Part shown: positions 21,690-33,396 of the stretch, in pieces
How the letters are laid out: the number at the start of each line of letters is the position of its first letter
How positions within the stretch are numbered: position 1 is the first letter of the stretch
Origin: Pegoplata infirma
Lineage: Eukaryota; Arthropoda; Insecta; Diptera; Anthomyiidae
Reading direction: 5' to 3'
Assembly (NCBI GenBank): GCA_963921195.1
Contig: OY992540.1
Span: 73,707,337 to 73,771,336, forward strand
DNA: 64,000 nt
The notes under the pieces: generated by a model
What the model was told of the DNA's origin: nothing
Databases searched by the model: none
What the model saw: only the letters and a program-made list of their open reading frames with translations
Position numbers and translations under genes: made by a program

Positions 21690-22812
21690 TACACAAAAAA
21701 TAAAACCTTGACAAATTACTAGAAAAAGTCTCGTAATCCCATTTTTCCAATATTTGACAGTTTTCCTTGTTTTTCAACAAAAGATTTTCGATCAAAATTT
21801 ACATTTTATTTTTGTAATTTTACAATTTTTTTTTGTAATTTTACAATTTTTTTTTTGTAATTTTACATTTTTTTTTTTTTTTGTAATTTTACAAATTTCC
21901 AAAGTTTTTTTACGAAAAAAATCTAATAAATTCATGAGATTCCCTTGTAAGTTTTATTGCGTCAAAAAAGTTGTAAATTTACAGTTTTATTGTTAAAATT
22001 AAAAAAAAAAAAATAGTAATTTTTACTAGGAATTCTAGTAAAATAGGTGTAGAAAAAAATCTAGTAAAGTCACGAGATCTCCTTGTAAGTTTTATCGCGT
22101 CAAAAACGTTGTAAATTAACTTGTTTGGTACAATAACTTGTAAAATTACAAAATTATTGGTAAAAACCTTGAAATATTTCTACACTCAAAACATTATGTT
22201 AGTAAAATCAACTGAAAATGTCAGTTACAATAACTACTTTGTAAGTTGTTTTGGGGTCAACTACTTTTTCAGTTAAATCAACTAACAATGTTAGTTATTT
22301 TAACTGACAAAAACAACTGACTTATGTAGTAAAAACTACTAACATTTGTAGTCAAAACAACTAAAATGTAGTAAAAATAAAATAATCAATACATAATTTT
22401 TTTTTTTTCAAAAAATTTTTCAAAAAAAAAATTGAAGATCAAATTTTTTTTTCAGAAAGTTGTGAAAAATACAAAAAAAAACGAAAATTTATTTTTATTT
22501 TTTGGAAAAAAACTTTGAAAATTTTTCAGATATAAAAAAATAAAATTAACTACTTTAAATAACTGTTACTACATCATAGTACTTTTTTGTCAGTTGTTCA
22601 AAAAACCGACTTAAAATAACTAACACAAATAGTTGTTTGATATTTTTCATACAAAAACAGCTGACTTTGTAGTTGAAAACAACTAACTACTGTAAAATAT
22701 GCAAATAACTAACATGTAGTAACTTACATAATTTTCTGAGTGTAGGAATTCTCGTCAAAAAGGAGGCAGCAAAAAAAAGTAACAACATTTTCTTGTAATT
22801 TCACAAACCGAC
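21690..22812. mobile_element. TACAA-family repeat (copy 2), split by a MITE
   Basis: Starts acacaaaaaataaaaccttg, then aaattactagaaaaagtctc and gtaatccca, then many ttgtaattttaca blocks. After the insertion at 22183-22742 it resumes with ggaattctcgtc, aggaggcagc and ttcttgtaatttcaca. The order matches 43322-43862. Confidence 0.65.
22183..22742. mobile_element. TA-flanked MITE, copy 1
   Basis: Ends are cactcaaaacattatgttag and acttacataattttctgagtg. TA lies on both sides (22181-22182, 22743-22744). The related repeat at ~43614 reads ttactaggaattctcg with one TA, so the empty site is preserved. The interior repeats agttaaatcaactaac-type phrases and gtagtaaaaact. Tc1/mariner-type target choice. 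No coding capacity. Confidence 0.8.
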
Positions 22813-22825
22813 AAAAAAAATGTAT

Positions 22826-24350
22826 GTAAGAATTACTGTTTTCATTTTCATAAAACCAAGAAAGTTTGCAATTTGGATTTGTAACTTGGATTTGTAACTC
22901 GGAAAACAATTCACCTGCTGGAGAATAAAAAAAACTCACAACCTGGTGAATAAAACATTACATAATTATTTTTGATGAAATTTTCTTTTATCAAATTTTT
23001 TTTCATTAATATTTTTTTCATCAAAACTTTGTTTTCATCAAAACTTGGTTTTCATTAAAACTTTTTTTCATCAAAAAATTTTTTTCATCAAAACTTTTTT
23101 TTAATTTATTAAAAAAAAATTTTTTCTCAAAAATTTAATTTTTATCATAAATTTTTTTTCACAAAAACGTTGTTTTTTATATTTTTTTTTTTCATCAGTA
23201 ATTTTAAAAGTGACGCAGGACGCCAACTCTGTTTGACTATATAAGCTAAAGACAAAAAAAAAGAAAGTAATAAGTACTGTTTTCACTTTCATAAAACCAA
23301 AAAGATTTGTAATTTGAATTTTGAACTAGGATAACAATTTACCTACTGGTGAAAAAAAAAAAATCACCACCTGGTAAATAATATAACATAATTATTTTCT
23401 ACGAATTTTTTTTTCGTCGACTTTTTTTCATCAAAATTTTTTTTCATAAAAACTTTTTCTTCATCAATTTTTTCTTTTTTCATCAAAAAAAAATTGTTTT
23501 TTTATCAAAAAACAAGTAAGAGTGTTAAATTCGGCTGTGCCGAATCTTTTATACCCTCCAAAATGTAAAAAAAAAAAAAAAAATTTTCAGGGCCGCTTTT
23601 TTTTGGGGGGGGTTATGGGGTCAGTGGGGAACGTTGAGAGCACCTTCCCATCGCGATAAATATACCAAATATTTCATTTATTTAACAAAAATACAAAAAA
23701 CATGTTAAAAAAGTGTATTTTTTCAGAGGGAAACTTTTTTCAAGGGGAAACTTTTTTCCCCCTTGCCCGATTTTGCCCATTCACGAACTTAACCTGCCTA
23801 TGAATATGAGACATATTTGTGCCAAACTTCAGGAGTCTAGCTGTTTTATTTTGGACTGCATTGTGTTATCTACAGACAGACGGACGGACGGACAGACGGA
23901 CATTCATAGAATGTCTGAGAATCTATCATGGATCAATAATTTATATACTTTATGGGGTCCTCGACCGATACTTCGATGCGTTACAAACGGAATGACAAAG
24001 TGAGTATACCCCCATACTGTGGTTGGAGGTTATAAAAATATCATTCAATGGTATGTAATTTGGGTTTTTAACTTGGATAAAAATTCACCTTTTGGTGAAT
24101 AAAAAAAACTCGCCACCTGGTGAATAAAATATAACATAATTCTTTTTTGTGAATTTTTTCACCAACATCGTTTTTCATCAAAACTTTTTCCTCACTAATT
24201 TTTTTTATTTTTAAAACATTTTTTTTTTCATCAAAAAATTTTGTTTTTTAAATTTTTTTTTTTTTATCATAAAAATCATTAAAAAATTTTTCATCACTAA
24301 TTTTAAAAGTGAAGAGGGACACCACCTCAGTTTAGCTATGAAAGCGAAAG
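22826..24350 (+). repeat. repeat units with paired TTCACC/GGTGAA hairpins
   Basis: Three units share, in order, tactgttttcattttcataa, taatttggatttt, ttcacctgctgg...gaataaaaaaaactc and acctggtgaataaaa, then ttttcatcaaaa tracts and attttaaaagtgacgc. Units start near 22830, 23272 and 24045. The second is split by a mini-me insertion (23513-24037). An inverted relative lies at 4235-4600. Confidence 0.6.
23513..24037 (+). mobile_element. mini-me/DINE-like element, full-length short subfamily
   Basis: Starts caagtaagagtgttaaattc with the hairpin and ataccctcc. Ends gtggttggaggttataaaa. It carries a short poly-G run, gttgagagcaccttcccatc, and cagacagacggacggacgg (~23875). It is the closest relative of 10199-10741. 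Confidence 0.85.
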
Positions 24351-24472
24351 AAAAAAGTTTTTGATTTCATCCAAACGTTTTTTTTTACCAAAACTTTTAT
24401 TTTCATTAAACAAATTTTTTTTCATCAAAAATTTATTTTTATTTTTTTCATAAAAATTTATTTTTTTAAATA

Positions 24473-24745
24473 CTGATTAATTTTTATTAAAAAATAAAAA
24501 TGGTGTTATTCGACCTTTGAACATAATATATTTTTTTAGGTTTATTCTGGCTCGAGGTCATTATTACCTTTACTAATTAAAACCATGATACTCTAATAAA
24601 ATAATTTTTAAGAAATTTATTTTTCTGTTTCAAATTTATTTTTGTTGATAATTTTTGCAAGACTTAGCCGACACGTGTTTTGGAATTTGTCAGATTCCAT
24701 TGTCAAGACTACTTGGCAAATATAAAAACCCTATACTACACCTTC
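24473..24745 (+). repeat. dispersed TTCTGGCTCGAGG repeat, copy
   Basis: Contains tactgattaatttttattaa, ttattcgacctttgaa, ttattctggctcgaggtcat, gacacgtgttttggaatttg and ccattgtcaagac. It matches one arm of the inverted repeat at 28148-29214 and the copy at 50334-50560, but is more diverged. Confidence 0.65.
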
Positions 24746-24754
24746 TTCACTCTA

Positions 24755-25036
24755 AATGTTGGCAAACTGATTTATTATGATTTTACACTTAATTAATACA
24801 ATTTTATCATTATTTAAATTATTTGTTTATATCCACACCCTAAAAAACTGCATTTTCTAATCTCAATAAAAAAATTAATACTTTTTCAGAGGTTGGTTTA
24901 TTTCTTCAAGGGAAACTTTTTCCCTTGCCGGATTTTGCCCATTTACAAACTTATCCTCGATTGTTCGATGCATTTCACACGCAGTGACAATAGGAACACC
25001 ACAAAACCCCCATTTTCTGGTTGGAGAGTATAGGCA
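24755..25036 (+). mobile_element. mini-me/DINE-like fragment, internally deleted
   Basis: Has the upstream module aaatgttggcaaactgattt and ttttcagaggttggtttat, then jumps to ttcgatgcatttcacacgc and ttggagagtatagg. The microsatellite segment is deleted. Confidence 0.65.
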
Positions 25037-25355
25037 TACAATTTAAAAATATCACTGCCTAAACTAAAAAAGTTATAAATAATTTTTTCCCCTCAAATGT
25101 TAAATAATTTATGGATTCTCGTATTTTTTTTGCAATATTTGCCTACTGTCCACTGGCCACCCTCTCGCCCTTTAAAGTTTTAATATGTAGTTTTTGTATT
25201 AATTTGCAAAATTTTTATTAAAAGTTCATTACAGTTCAATTTATTTTGCGTACATTCGTTTTGTTTTTTTTTTTTTTGTCAATAATTTATTAAATAGTTT
25301 AAGTTGTGTTATTTATTATTATTGTTGTATTGAACATGTGTGTAGTACGAGTATA

Positions 25356-26305
25356 TGAGGCATTCCACACCAAGTGTCCAGCGAAAAAAAAAACACGTGT
25401 ACCATAAACTTCTAAATAGCTTGTATGGATAGCCCTATATAGAACTTAGAAAATTGCGTTTTCGGTTTTTCAATTTTTCAAAAACTGGGCTTAGGAGGCG
25501 TGGTCAAATATTGGAAAAATGGTCAAATTTGTGGCGTGTTGCCTTGATTAAATATTTATCACATTGAAACGAAATGCACCACAATCTTAAAAATTTGCAT
25601 TCTTATATAGTTACGTATGGGCTATCGAATAAAATTTTTTTCCAAGAAAAATTTTCAGAACCCCTTCTGAAATTTTTCATTTTTTAAAAAAGTCAATTTA
25701 TCAAAAATCCGGCCACTTTTTTTTCTTTTTTTTAATTTTTTTTTTTAAAGTTTAGATGTTTGTCCATCCACACAAAAAAAATCAGAAATGTATTTTTCGT
25801 TTTTTTCGAGAAAATCGCATTTGAATTTTAAATTTTATAACAAATGCGATTTTCTCGAAAAAAAAGATGAACGTGTTTCTGATTTTTTTGAGTGGATGGA
25901 CAAACATCTAAACTTTTAAAAAAATAAATAAAGAAGAAAAAAAAAGTGGCCGGATTTTTGATAAATTTACTTTTTTTAAAAATGGGAAATTTCAGAACGG
26001 ATTCTGAAAATTTTCCAAAACAAAAAAATTTAATCGATAGCCCATACAAAACTATATAAGAACGTAAATTTTTGACATTGTGGTGCATTCCGTATTAATG
26101 TGATAAATATTTAATCAAGGCAACTCGCCACAAATTTTACCATTTTTCCAATATTTGACCACGCCTCCTAAGCCCACTTTTCGAAAATTTGAAAAACCAA
26201 AAACGCAATTTTCTTAGTTACATATAGGGCTATCCAAACAACCTATTCAGAAATTTACGGGACACATGTTTTTCTGTAGCGGGACATTTGGTGTGGAATG
26301 CCTCA
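25356..26305. mobile_element. TA-flanked foldback, copy 2 (complete)
   Basis: Ends tgaggcattccacaccaa and ttggtgtggaatgcctca are perfect inverses, flanked by TA. The arms run inward ~480 bp each (ggcgtggtcaaat, gaaatgcaccacaatc, gggctatcga) and meet near 25840. The whole ~950-bp element is a long hairpin. It is the intact counterpart of 11217-11988. A short related tip (ggcattctatgtcaaat) lies at 34309. Confidence 0.85.
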
Positions 26306-27467
26306 TATGTTAATATTAATAATAAATACATAAATACAGTTTTTGCTTGTATTACAATATACATAAATTGTGTTTGTCTCATGAATTTTTCATTAAATAT
26401 TTCAAATTTGTTCATTCAGATATTTAAAATCGATTTTTTCTTTTAATTTTTTTTTCTTTTTTGTAAATCATCAATTTTAAACATTTATTTATTCAAGTTT
26501 ATTTAAATTAAAAAAAAAAATCAATTTCAAGAGAAAAGAATGTAAAATAGTTTATTGCAGGAAAATTTTTAAAAAATTAAAACGTGATCATAAAAACTTC
26601 TTTAATGTCCAACCGAAGCAACCAGTTTTAAAAAACTATTTGATCTTTTGGCAAATTTGGATTGGCCTTTTAGTTTTTTTTTTCACTGGGTCGCCATCTT
26701 AACTCCGATATATATCTCTCTCCGATGATAGTAGATCCCTCTCACAACTTTCTTTTAAGCCTTCCTAAATGTCTATAATTTCATGATTTATGACCATCAA
26801 ATTAGCAAAATGACAAATTTATATAATAAGAATTAAATATTTGTAATTTTATTACATTAGTCAATGTCATTACCATTTATGAAAAAACAAATCTTAAAAA
26901 AAAAACTTAAATTACATTTCTATTTTTTTTTTACATTCATAATCTATTGTTTTTTTTTAACAAAAAAGATAAACTTTTATGATTATGCATAAAAGCTTAA
27001 CGTTTTTAGTTGTTTACTGAAAAGTAACGGTTTAAAAAGACTAGAAAAAAATAGACATGAAAAGTTCATGTCTGGCATACGAGTAGGTAATGTAATTCAC
27101 TTTTTTTTATACATATTTTACTTGATACTGAATGAAAGAAAAACTAAAAGACAATAAATAAACAGTTAAATTTCACCGTAACCACAAATAGAATAATTGT
27201 TTAATAGTAGTAAGTCAGTAAGTACTTGGTACTACTTTACATTTGTTAACTCGATCACATAAATATTAACTCTCTATTTTTCTTTGATTCCCTATAGCTA
27301 TATGTAACACTTATTCTTCGTACGCAACGGTAAAACGATTTTCAATAATATGGATTATAAGGATTTTTAGAATTTATATTATTCGTTAGTAAAAACCTGA
27401 AAAAGAAAATCGTGGATCACCCATTTAGGTTAGGTTAGTTAGGTTTTTTTTAGAGTTTATTTAAAAG
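26306..27467. other. unassigned AT-rich DNA
   Basis: No terminal repeats or exons were recognised. A short ttaggttaggttagttagg stretch at ~27424 is too small to call telomeric. Confidence 0.35.
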
Positions 27468-27469
27468 TA

Positions 27470-28013
27470 CACAGAAAAAATAAAAAAATATTTGAGTAAA
27501 TTTTTAATACTATTGAGTAAAAAATTACTCAACTTTGCACCAGTAAACGATTTAATAGTATTGAGTAAATTTTTAATAAAAATTTATTAATGTTTGAAAA
27601 AAAAATTGAGTAAATTTTTAATTGAAGCAATTCAAAATTTATTCAAAATGTGTTTATTTTTTTTAAAAAGTTTTAAATTTTTTTACAAAAAAATAAAAAC
27701 AAAAAACTTGTTTTTTTTTTAAACTTTACCAAACATATTTATGTCTCAAAAACATAGGAAAATTTTATAAAGACGATTACAAACTTTCATATATATACAC
27801 AAAAAACTATAAACTAAACGAGAATTCAAAAACTATGAGAGTTTAAAAAAAATTAAAAAAAACTATAAAATTTTTTTTAAATTATTTACTTAAATTGTTT
27901 TTTAAATTTTCAAGTAAATTTTTAATTGCGTCAATTAAAAAATTACTCAATTTTTGTTTTTAAATTTAAACAAGTGATTGCTCAAATTTGTTTCCTCCTT
28001 ATTTTTTTCTGTG
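27470..28013. mobile_element. TA-flanked MITE with CACAGAAAAA ends
   Basis: Ends cacagaaaaaataa and ttatttttttctgtg, with TA on both sides (27468-27469, 28014-28015). Inside, gagtaaatttttaat occurs repeatedly and returns inverted near 27910. No coding region. Confidence 0.7.
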
Positions 28014-28147
28014 TAGTTTTCAAGTGAAACATTATGTCAGTAATTGCAACATTTGGGTCAGGATTTATAATACAAACTGTGGACTTATTAAATACACAAG
28101 CTAACAAATTTATACATTATTAAGGCCGGACCTTGTTTTTTTTTCTT

Positions 28148-29214
28148 TAATCATTTATATTTTGAGGATGTTTATTCTGGCTCGAGGTCATTATTATCTT
28201 TACTAATTAAAACCATGATATTCTCATAGCATAACTTTCAAGAAAATTATTTTTTGTTTTAAATTTATTTATGTTGGTCATTTTTGCAAGACTTAATCGA
28301 CACGTGTTTCGGAATTTGTCAAGATTCCATTGTCAAGATTATTTAGCAAAAATAGAAACGATTTACTACAAAGTAACAAACGAGTCTAATGACAAATCGT
28401 TTGTGCACAAACTAGAATATTAATACATATTCGCCTCTATTCGCAATGAGAATTAGAAAGACGAAGAAATTGTACCATACTAATAAGGCAACGATTGTCA
28501 ATAACCAACAAAAATATTTAAAACAATTTTACATACGATAGTCCATTGGATATCATGGTTTTAATTAGTAAAGAAATTAATGACCTCGAGCCAGAATAAA
28601 CATCCTCAAAATATAATATTTTAAAGGTCGAATAAAACAATTTTTATTTTTTAATAAAAATTAATCAGAATTTGAACATAATGGTTGGCACGCCATGTGA
28701 CGAATAACCCTAATATGGAGTTTTTTCTCACAACAACAACACAAAAAACATATTGTTGTAGTCCAATGGACTATCGTATGTAAAATTGTTTTAAATATTT
28801 TTGTTGGTTATTGACAATCGTTGCCTTATTAGTATGGTACAATTTCTTCGTCTTTCTAATTCTCATTGCGAATAGAGGCGAATATGTATTAATATGCTAG
28901 TTTGTGCACAAACGATTTGTCATTAGACTCGTTTGCTACTTTGTAGTTAATCGTTTCTATTTTTGCTAAATAATCTTGACAATGGAATCTTGACAAATTC
29001 CGAAACACGTGTCGATTAAGTATTGCAAAAATGACCAACATAAATAAATTTAAAACAAAAAATAATTTTCTTGAAAGTTATGCTATGAGAATATCATGGT
29101 TTTAATTAGTAAAGAAAATAATGACCTCGAGCCAGAATAAACATCCTCAAAATATAATATTTTAAAGGTCGAATAAAACAATTTTTATTTTTTAATAAAA
29201 ATTAATCAGAATTT
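28148..29214. repeat. large inverted repeat of the TTCTGGCTCGAGG family
   Basis: A ~400-bp arm (28152-28550: ggatgtttattctggctcga, cgacacgtgtttcggaattt, catattcgcctctattcgc) is followed by an inverted copy of only its first ~120 bp, a spacer with ggttggcacgccatgtgacg, then the full inverted arm (28763-29214). Both arms are very similar. Single copies lie at 24473 and 50334. Family unknown; no protein. Confidence 0.8.
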
Positions 29215-29560
29215 AATCATTTATTTGACAAAAGGAAGTACAAATTGTAAATAGGTTTGGACAGCATTTTTTTTCTATTTTTTTCTATTTATTGATTTTT
29301 TTTAAATTTTGAAAAATTGTTCCATTTGAAATAGTTTTTCCAAAATGTTCCGCGATATAATCCAAAACTTGGGACGCCAAAATGTTCGTTGGTTTACTAG
29401 CTTTCAGATTGACCTGCCCGCTTTTGCAGGTTTTTTCCATCTGCTTTTAAAATATCAATTGAAAGGGCCACGAACAAATCTAAAGTGGTTAAAATGAGCC
29501 TTTTTTAATTAAATTAGTTTTATGGAAAAACAAAGTTTGTTTTTCTATATTAATACCGTA
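29215..29560. other. unassigned spacer
   Basis: No gene or clear repeat; slightly less A/T-rich around 29340-29480. Confidence 0.3.
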
Positions 29561-29561
29561 T

Positions 29562-31235
29562 AAAATTAAACCCGGGTACACAAAAACCCGAATAGAAAAA
29601 AAACTGGTTACGAGAAAACCCGGTTACACGAAAAATAGTTTTTTATCGTATTAAAATTTGTTTCAATACATTAAAAAAAAAAAATAAACGGTAAGGCGTT
29701 CCAGACAGTTTTTGAAAAAGTGTGGAACTTTTGATAGCGATGAGTTTAAAAAAGGGGGTTTCACAACATTTTTTTTTATTTTTGGTATTTTAATTCCATT
29801 TGTGTAAACGGGCACAAGTGGGCAAGTTTTTTGTAAAGTAGGGATAAAAAGGATAATTCTGGTAAAGACAGTTTTTTGAAAGAGCGTAGAACTTTCTATA
29901 ACGATAAGTTTTTAAAAAGTGGTTTTCAAAAAAAAAAAAAATTTTTTTCCAATTTTTTTATAAAATTTTTTTCATTCCCATTTTTGAAAACGGGCACAAG
30001 CGGGCAACTTTTTTGGAAAGTTTTTTTTGGATAGACAGGATAATTCTAGCCAAGACAGTTTTTTGAAAGGGCGTGGAGCTTTTGATAACGATGAGTTTAA
30101 AAAGGGGGTTTTCAAAAAAAAAAAAATAGTTTTTTCCAATTTTTTATAAACTCTTTTTTCAATTTAATTTTTTAAAACGGGCACAAGCTGGCACAAGCAA
30201 GCAACTTTTTTGGAAAGTGTGGATTAAAGGAGTTTTTTTAAAGGGCGTGAAACTTTTGATAAAATTAAACCCGGGTACACAAAAACCCGAATAGAAAAAA
30301 AACCGGTTACGAGAAAACCCGGTTACACGAAAAATAGTTTTTTATCGTATTAAAATTTGTTTCAATACATTAAAAAAAAAAAATAAACGGTAAGGCGTTC
30401 CAGACAGTTTTTGAAAAAGTGTGGAACTTTTGATAGCGATGAGTTTAAAAGAGGGGGTTTCACAACATTTTTTTTTATTTTTGGTATTTTAATTCCATTT
30501 GTGTAAACGGGCACAAGTGGGCAAGTTTTTTGTAAAGTAGGGATAAAAAGGATAATTCTGGTAAAGACAGTTTTTTGAAAGAGCGTAGAACTTTCTATAA
30601 CGATAAGTTTTTAAAAAGTGGTTTTCAAAAAAAAAAAAAACATTTTTTCCAATTTTTTTATAAAATTTTTTCATTCCCATCTTTGGCAACTTTTTTGGAA
30701 AGTGTGGATAGACAGGATAATTCTAGCCAAGACAGTTTTTTGAAAGGGCGTGGAACTTTTGATAACGATGAGTTTAAAAAGGGGGGTTTTCAAAAAAAAC
30801 AATTTTTTTCAATTTAATTTTTTAAAACGGGCACAAGCTGGCACAAGCAAGCAACTTTTTTGGAAATTGTGGATTAAAGGAGTTTTTTTAAAGGGCGTGA
30901 AACTTTTGATAACGATGAGTATATAAAGAGGGGTTTTCAAAAAATTTTCAATATTTTATAAACCATTTTTTCAATTAAATTTTTGAAATCGGGCCCATGC
31001 GGGCAAGTTTTTTGTAAAGTGGGGATAAAAAGGATAATTCTGGCCCAGACAGTTTTTTGGAAGGGCGTGGAAATTTTGATGACGATGAGTTTAAAAACGG
31101 GGTTTTCAAAAAATACTATTTTTTCCAATTTTTTTATAAACTCTTATTTCAATTTAATTTTTGAAAACGGGCACAAACGGTTAAATTTTTCAGAAAGTGT
31201 GGATTAAAAGGATAATTCTGGCCCAGACAGTTTTA
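29562..31235. repeat. tandem array with a ~699-bp higher-order duplication
   Basis: Basic units of ~170-190 bp carry gataacgatgagtttaaaaa, gggcacaagc, aaagtgtggat and aagggcgtggaacttttgat. A block starting aaaattaaacccgggtaca at 29562 begins again at 30261 with very few differences for at least 350 bp. Frames through it are period artefacts. Confidence 0.75.
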
Positions 31236-31251
31236 TTTCAATTCAATTTTT

Positions 31252-31807
31252 AGTCACGTGATTTAAATAAAAATCAACCTGTAATCACGTAATTTAAATG
31301 AAAATCTCTCACGCTCACGCGTGAATCACGTTGTTCTTTTGAGTCACGAAAATCACGGGACCAGAGACCATCTTCAATTTAAATACATAGACAAAAGACA
31401 AGTGTCTCTTCATTTGTTTCATCTATAACATCTGTAAATTTTATTAGAAATGAAGTGTCCACCCTGAAATAGTTTCCTTGTAGGTCCGATTCGAAAAAAT
31501 TTCAAGGCACTTATTTATTACCTTAATATAGTCACGTGTTTCAAATGAAAATCACTCTATAATCACGTTATTTAAATGAAAATCACTCACGCTCACGCGT
31601 GAATCACGTTGTTTTTATGAGTCAAGCAAATCATGGAACCAGAGACCATCTCCAATTCAAATACATAAACAAAAGACAAGTGTCTCTTTATTTGTTTCAT
31701 CTATAACATCTGTTATTTTTATTAAAAATAAAGTGTCCACCCTGAAAAAGTTTCCTTGTAGGTCCGATTTCAAAATGTTTCAAGGCACTTACTTACTACC
31801 CTAATAT
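31252..31807. repeat. 278-bp direct duplication with CACGTG motifs
   Basis: Two units begin agtcacgtg at 31252 and 31530. Each has ctcacgctcacgcgtgaatc, ccagagaccatct, agacaagtgtctctt, ctataacatctgt and gtgtccaccctgaaa. Several CACGTG, TCACGTG and CACGCGTG palindromes lie in the first 80 bp of each unit. Confidence 0.75.
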
Positions 31808-32029
31808 AGGCTTATATTCTGAATTTCAAAAAAAATGGTTAACATATACGACCTGTAGAGACTTTTGGCCAAAAAACCTACCATCGGCCCAGTGTGCATC
31901 GGTAAATTTTTAACGCGATTTATTAATGATAACGGCTTATAAAAAATTCCAAAGTTACGGTTTTGGTCAACAGGTGCTGATTTTGAAGTCAAAAATTATT
32001 TTTTTACCAAATTCATTTCAAAAGTTGAC

Positions 32030-32238
32030 AAATTGTTGAGTGTGTTAAATATATAAAAAATAGTAAAAAAAATGAATTTACTAGATTTTTTTGTAAAATT
32101 TTCTTGGAAATTTGTAAAATTACAAAAAAAATGTAAATTTCGATCAAAATTTTTTTGTTAAAACACAAGGAAAATGTCATAAATTGGTAATATGGGATTA
32201 CGAGACTTTTTCTAGTAATTTGATGTTTGTTGAGTGCA
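32030..32238. mobile_element. TACAA-family repeat (copy 4, inverted, short)
   Basis: Inverted relative to copies 1-3: gttgagtgtgtt, agtaaatt-like sequence, aatttgtaaaattaca, gggattacgagactttttc, tagtaatttgatgtttg and gagtgc. Much of the internal block set is missing. Confidence 0.6.
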
Positions 32239-33250
32239 AATATCATTAAATTTTTCTGAATTCTTATTTGTATTTTATTAATTTCTAGTTAAAAAGATGT
32301 ACTCCAGATACTGTTGAATTTCAGTTGATAAGTGCTAAATTGCACTTTTTGAAATTGCATTCAAAATTTGTTGGCAGGTATGCCGTAATGCGAGGGTTAG
32401 ATGTACAAAAATTATGCATTCATGTGGTTGCACTTCAACACAAATAAATGAAAGATAACAACATTTTATCAGTTTTATTTTAAATTATTTCGATTTTAGT
32501 TTTGTCATTAACATCACCGAAAGACAATTTACCACTTTTGTTATATATTTTTGATAAGAACCACACACTCTCGTAATGCGAACTAGACAAATTTGGTTAT
32601 AGTACACATTCAGTTTTTTTGATATATTTCCATTAGGCTCTTCAACATTTGCACATGATAATTATGGTTACCAGAGTCGAGTCGAGTCTCATCTTTTGTT
32701 CTTTAAAAAAGTTGTGGCATGAAGTTCTTTCTTTCTAGTGCATTTTTTGTTGCTGCCTGCTACTGACTGCTGGTAGTTGTTAGTTTTCTTTATGATGCGC
32801 AGCACAGCAAACATTGCGGTTTGATTGATGTGTCGCCATTAAGTAGCCATTAATGTCGATTTAATGAGTTTTCTATGTGCGCTGCAGTGTAGGATTTCAT
32901 TTACCAGAGTTTTCTTTCTACGTTTCTGTTTATGGTTTTTAAAATAAAAATTTATTATATTTATTTTGAAATTTATTATAATTGAACTTTGTGGTTTTAT
33001 CGATTGATTAGTTAGATGATGCACAAACAAATGAGAATAAGAAAATCAATTAGTTCTAATAAGGAAGTCAGTTTTGTTTTTGTTGTTTTTATTGCTATAA
33101 TTAAAAATTTTAATGGGAGTTTTGTTTTAATGAAGTTTTGAAAAGTGTGAATAATTGAATTATTTTTGGAAAAGTTTTTAATAAATAACCCTAGACTGGT
33201 AGTGTTTCAATTTGATATGATTTATTGAACAAAATTACAGTATGGAGGAA
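32239..33250. other. unassigned, possibly unique DNA
   Basis: Less repetitive than its surroundings, with mixed sequence such as gatgcgcagcacagcaaac (~32794) and homeodomain-like TAAT sites. It could be ordinary intergenic or intronic DNA. No exon is supported. Confidence 0.35.
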
Positions 33251-33394
33251 AATCTTGATTCCTGATCGAATTTAAGGCATTCTAGCCATGTCCGTACTTC
33301 TCTGGAAAGTACACCAGGGACAGGGTAAAACAAGTTTCCCCTTTAAGAATTCTGAAACCTCCGTCGAAAAATCGGTATTGGACACTTCAAAGGA
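33250..33394 (-). mobile_element. mini-me/DINE-like remnant
   Basis: Carries tgatcgaatttaaggcattc and tagccatgtccgt, the reverse of the microsatellite-flanking segment. The rest is unrelated or decayed. Confidence 0.45.
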
Positions 33395-33396
33395 TA

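Noticed and set aside
27424..27446. TTAGG telomeric repeat
   Set aside because: Only four imperfect units, and flies lack TTAGG telomeres. Similar ggttaggtt phrases occur in the SINE body.
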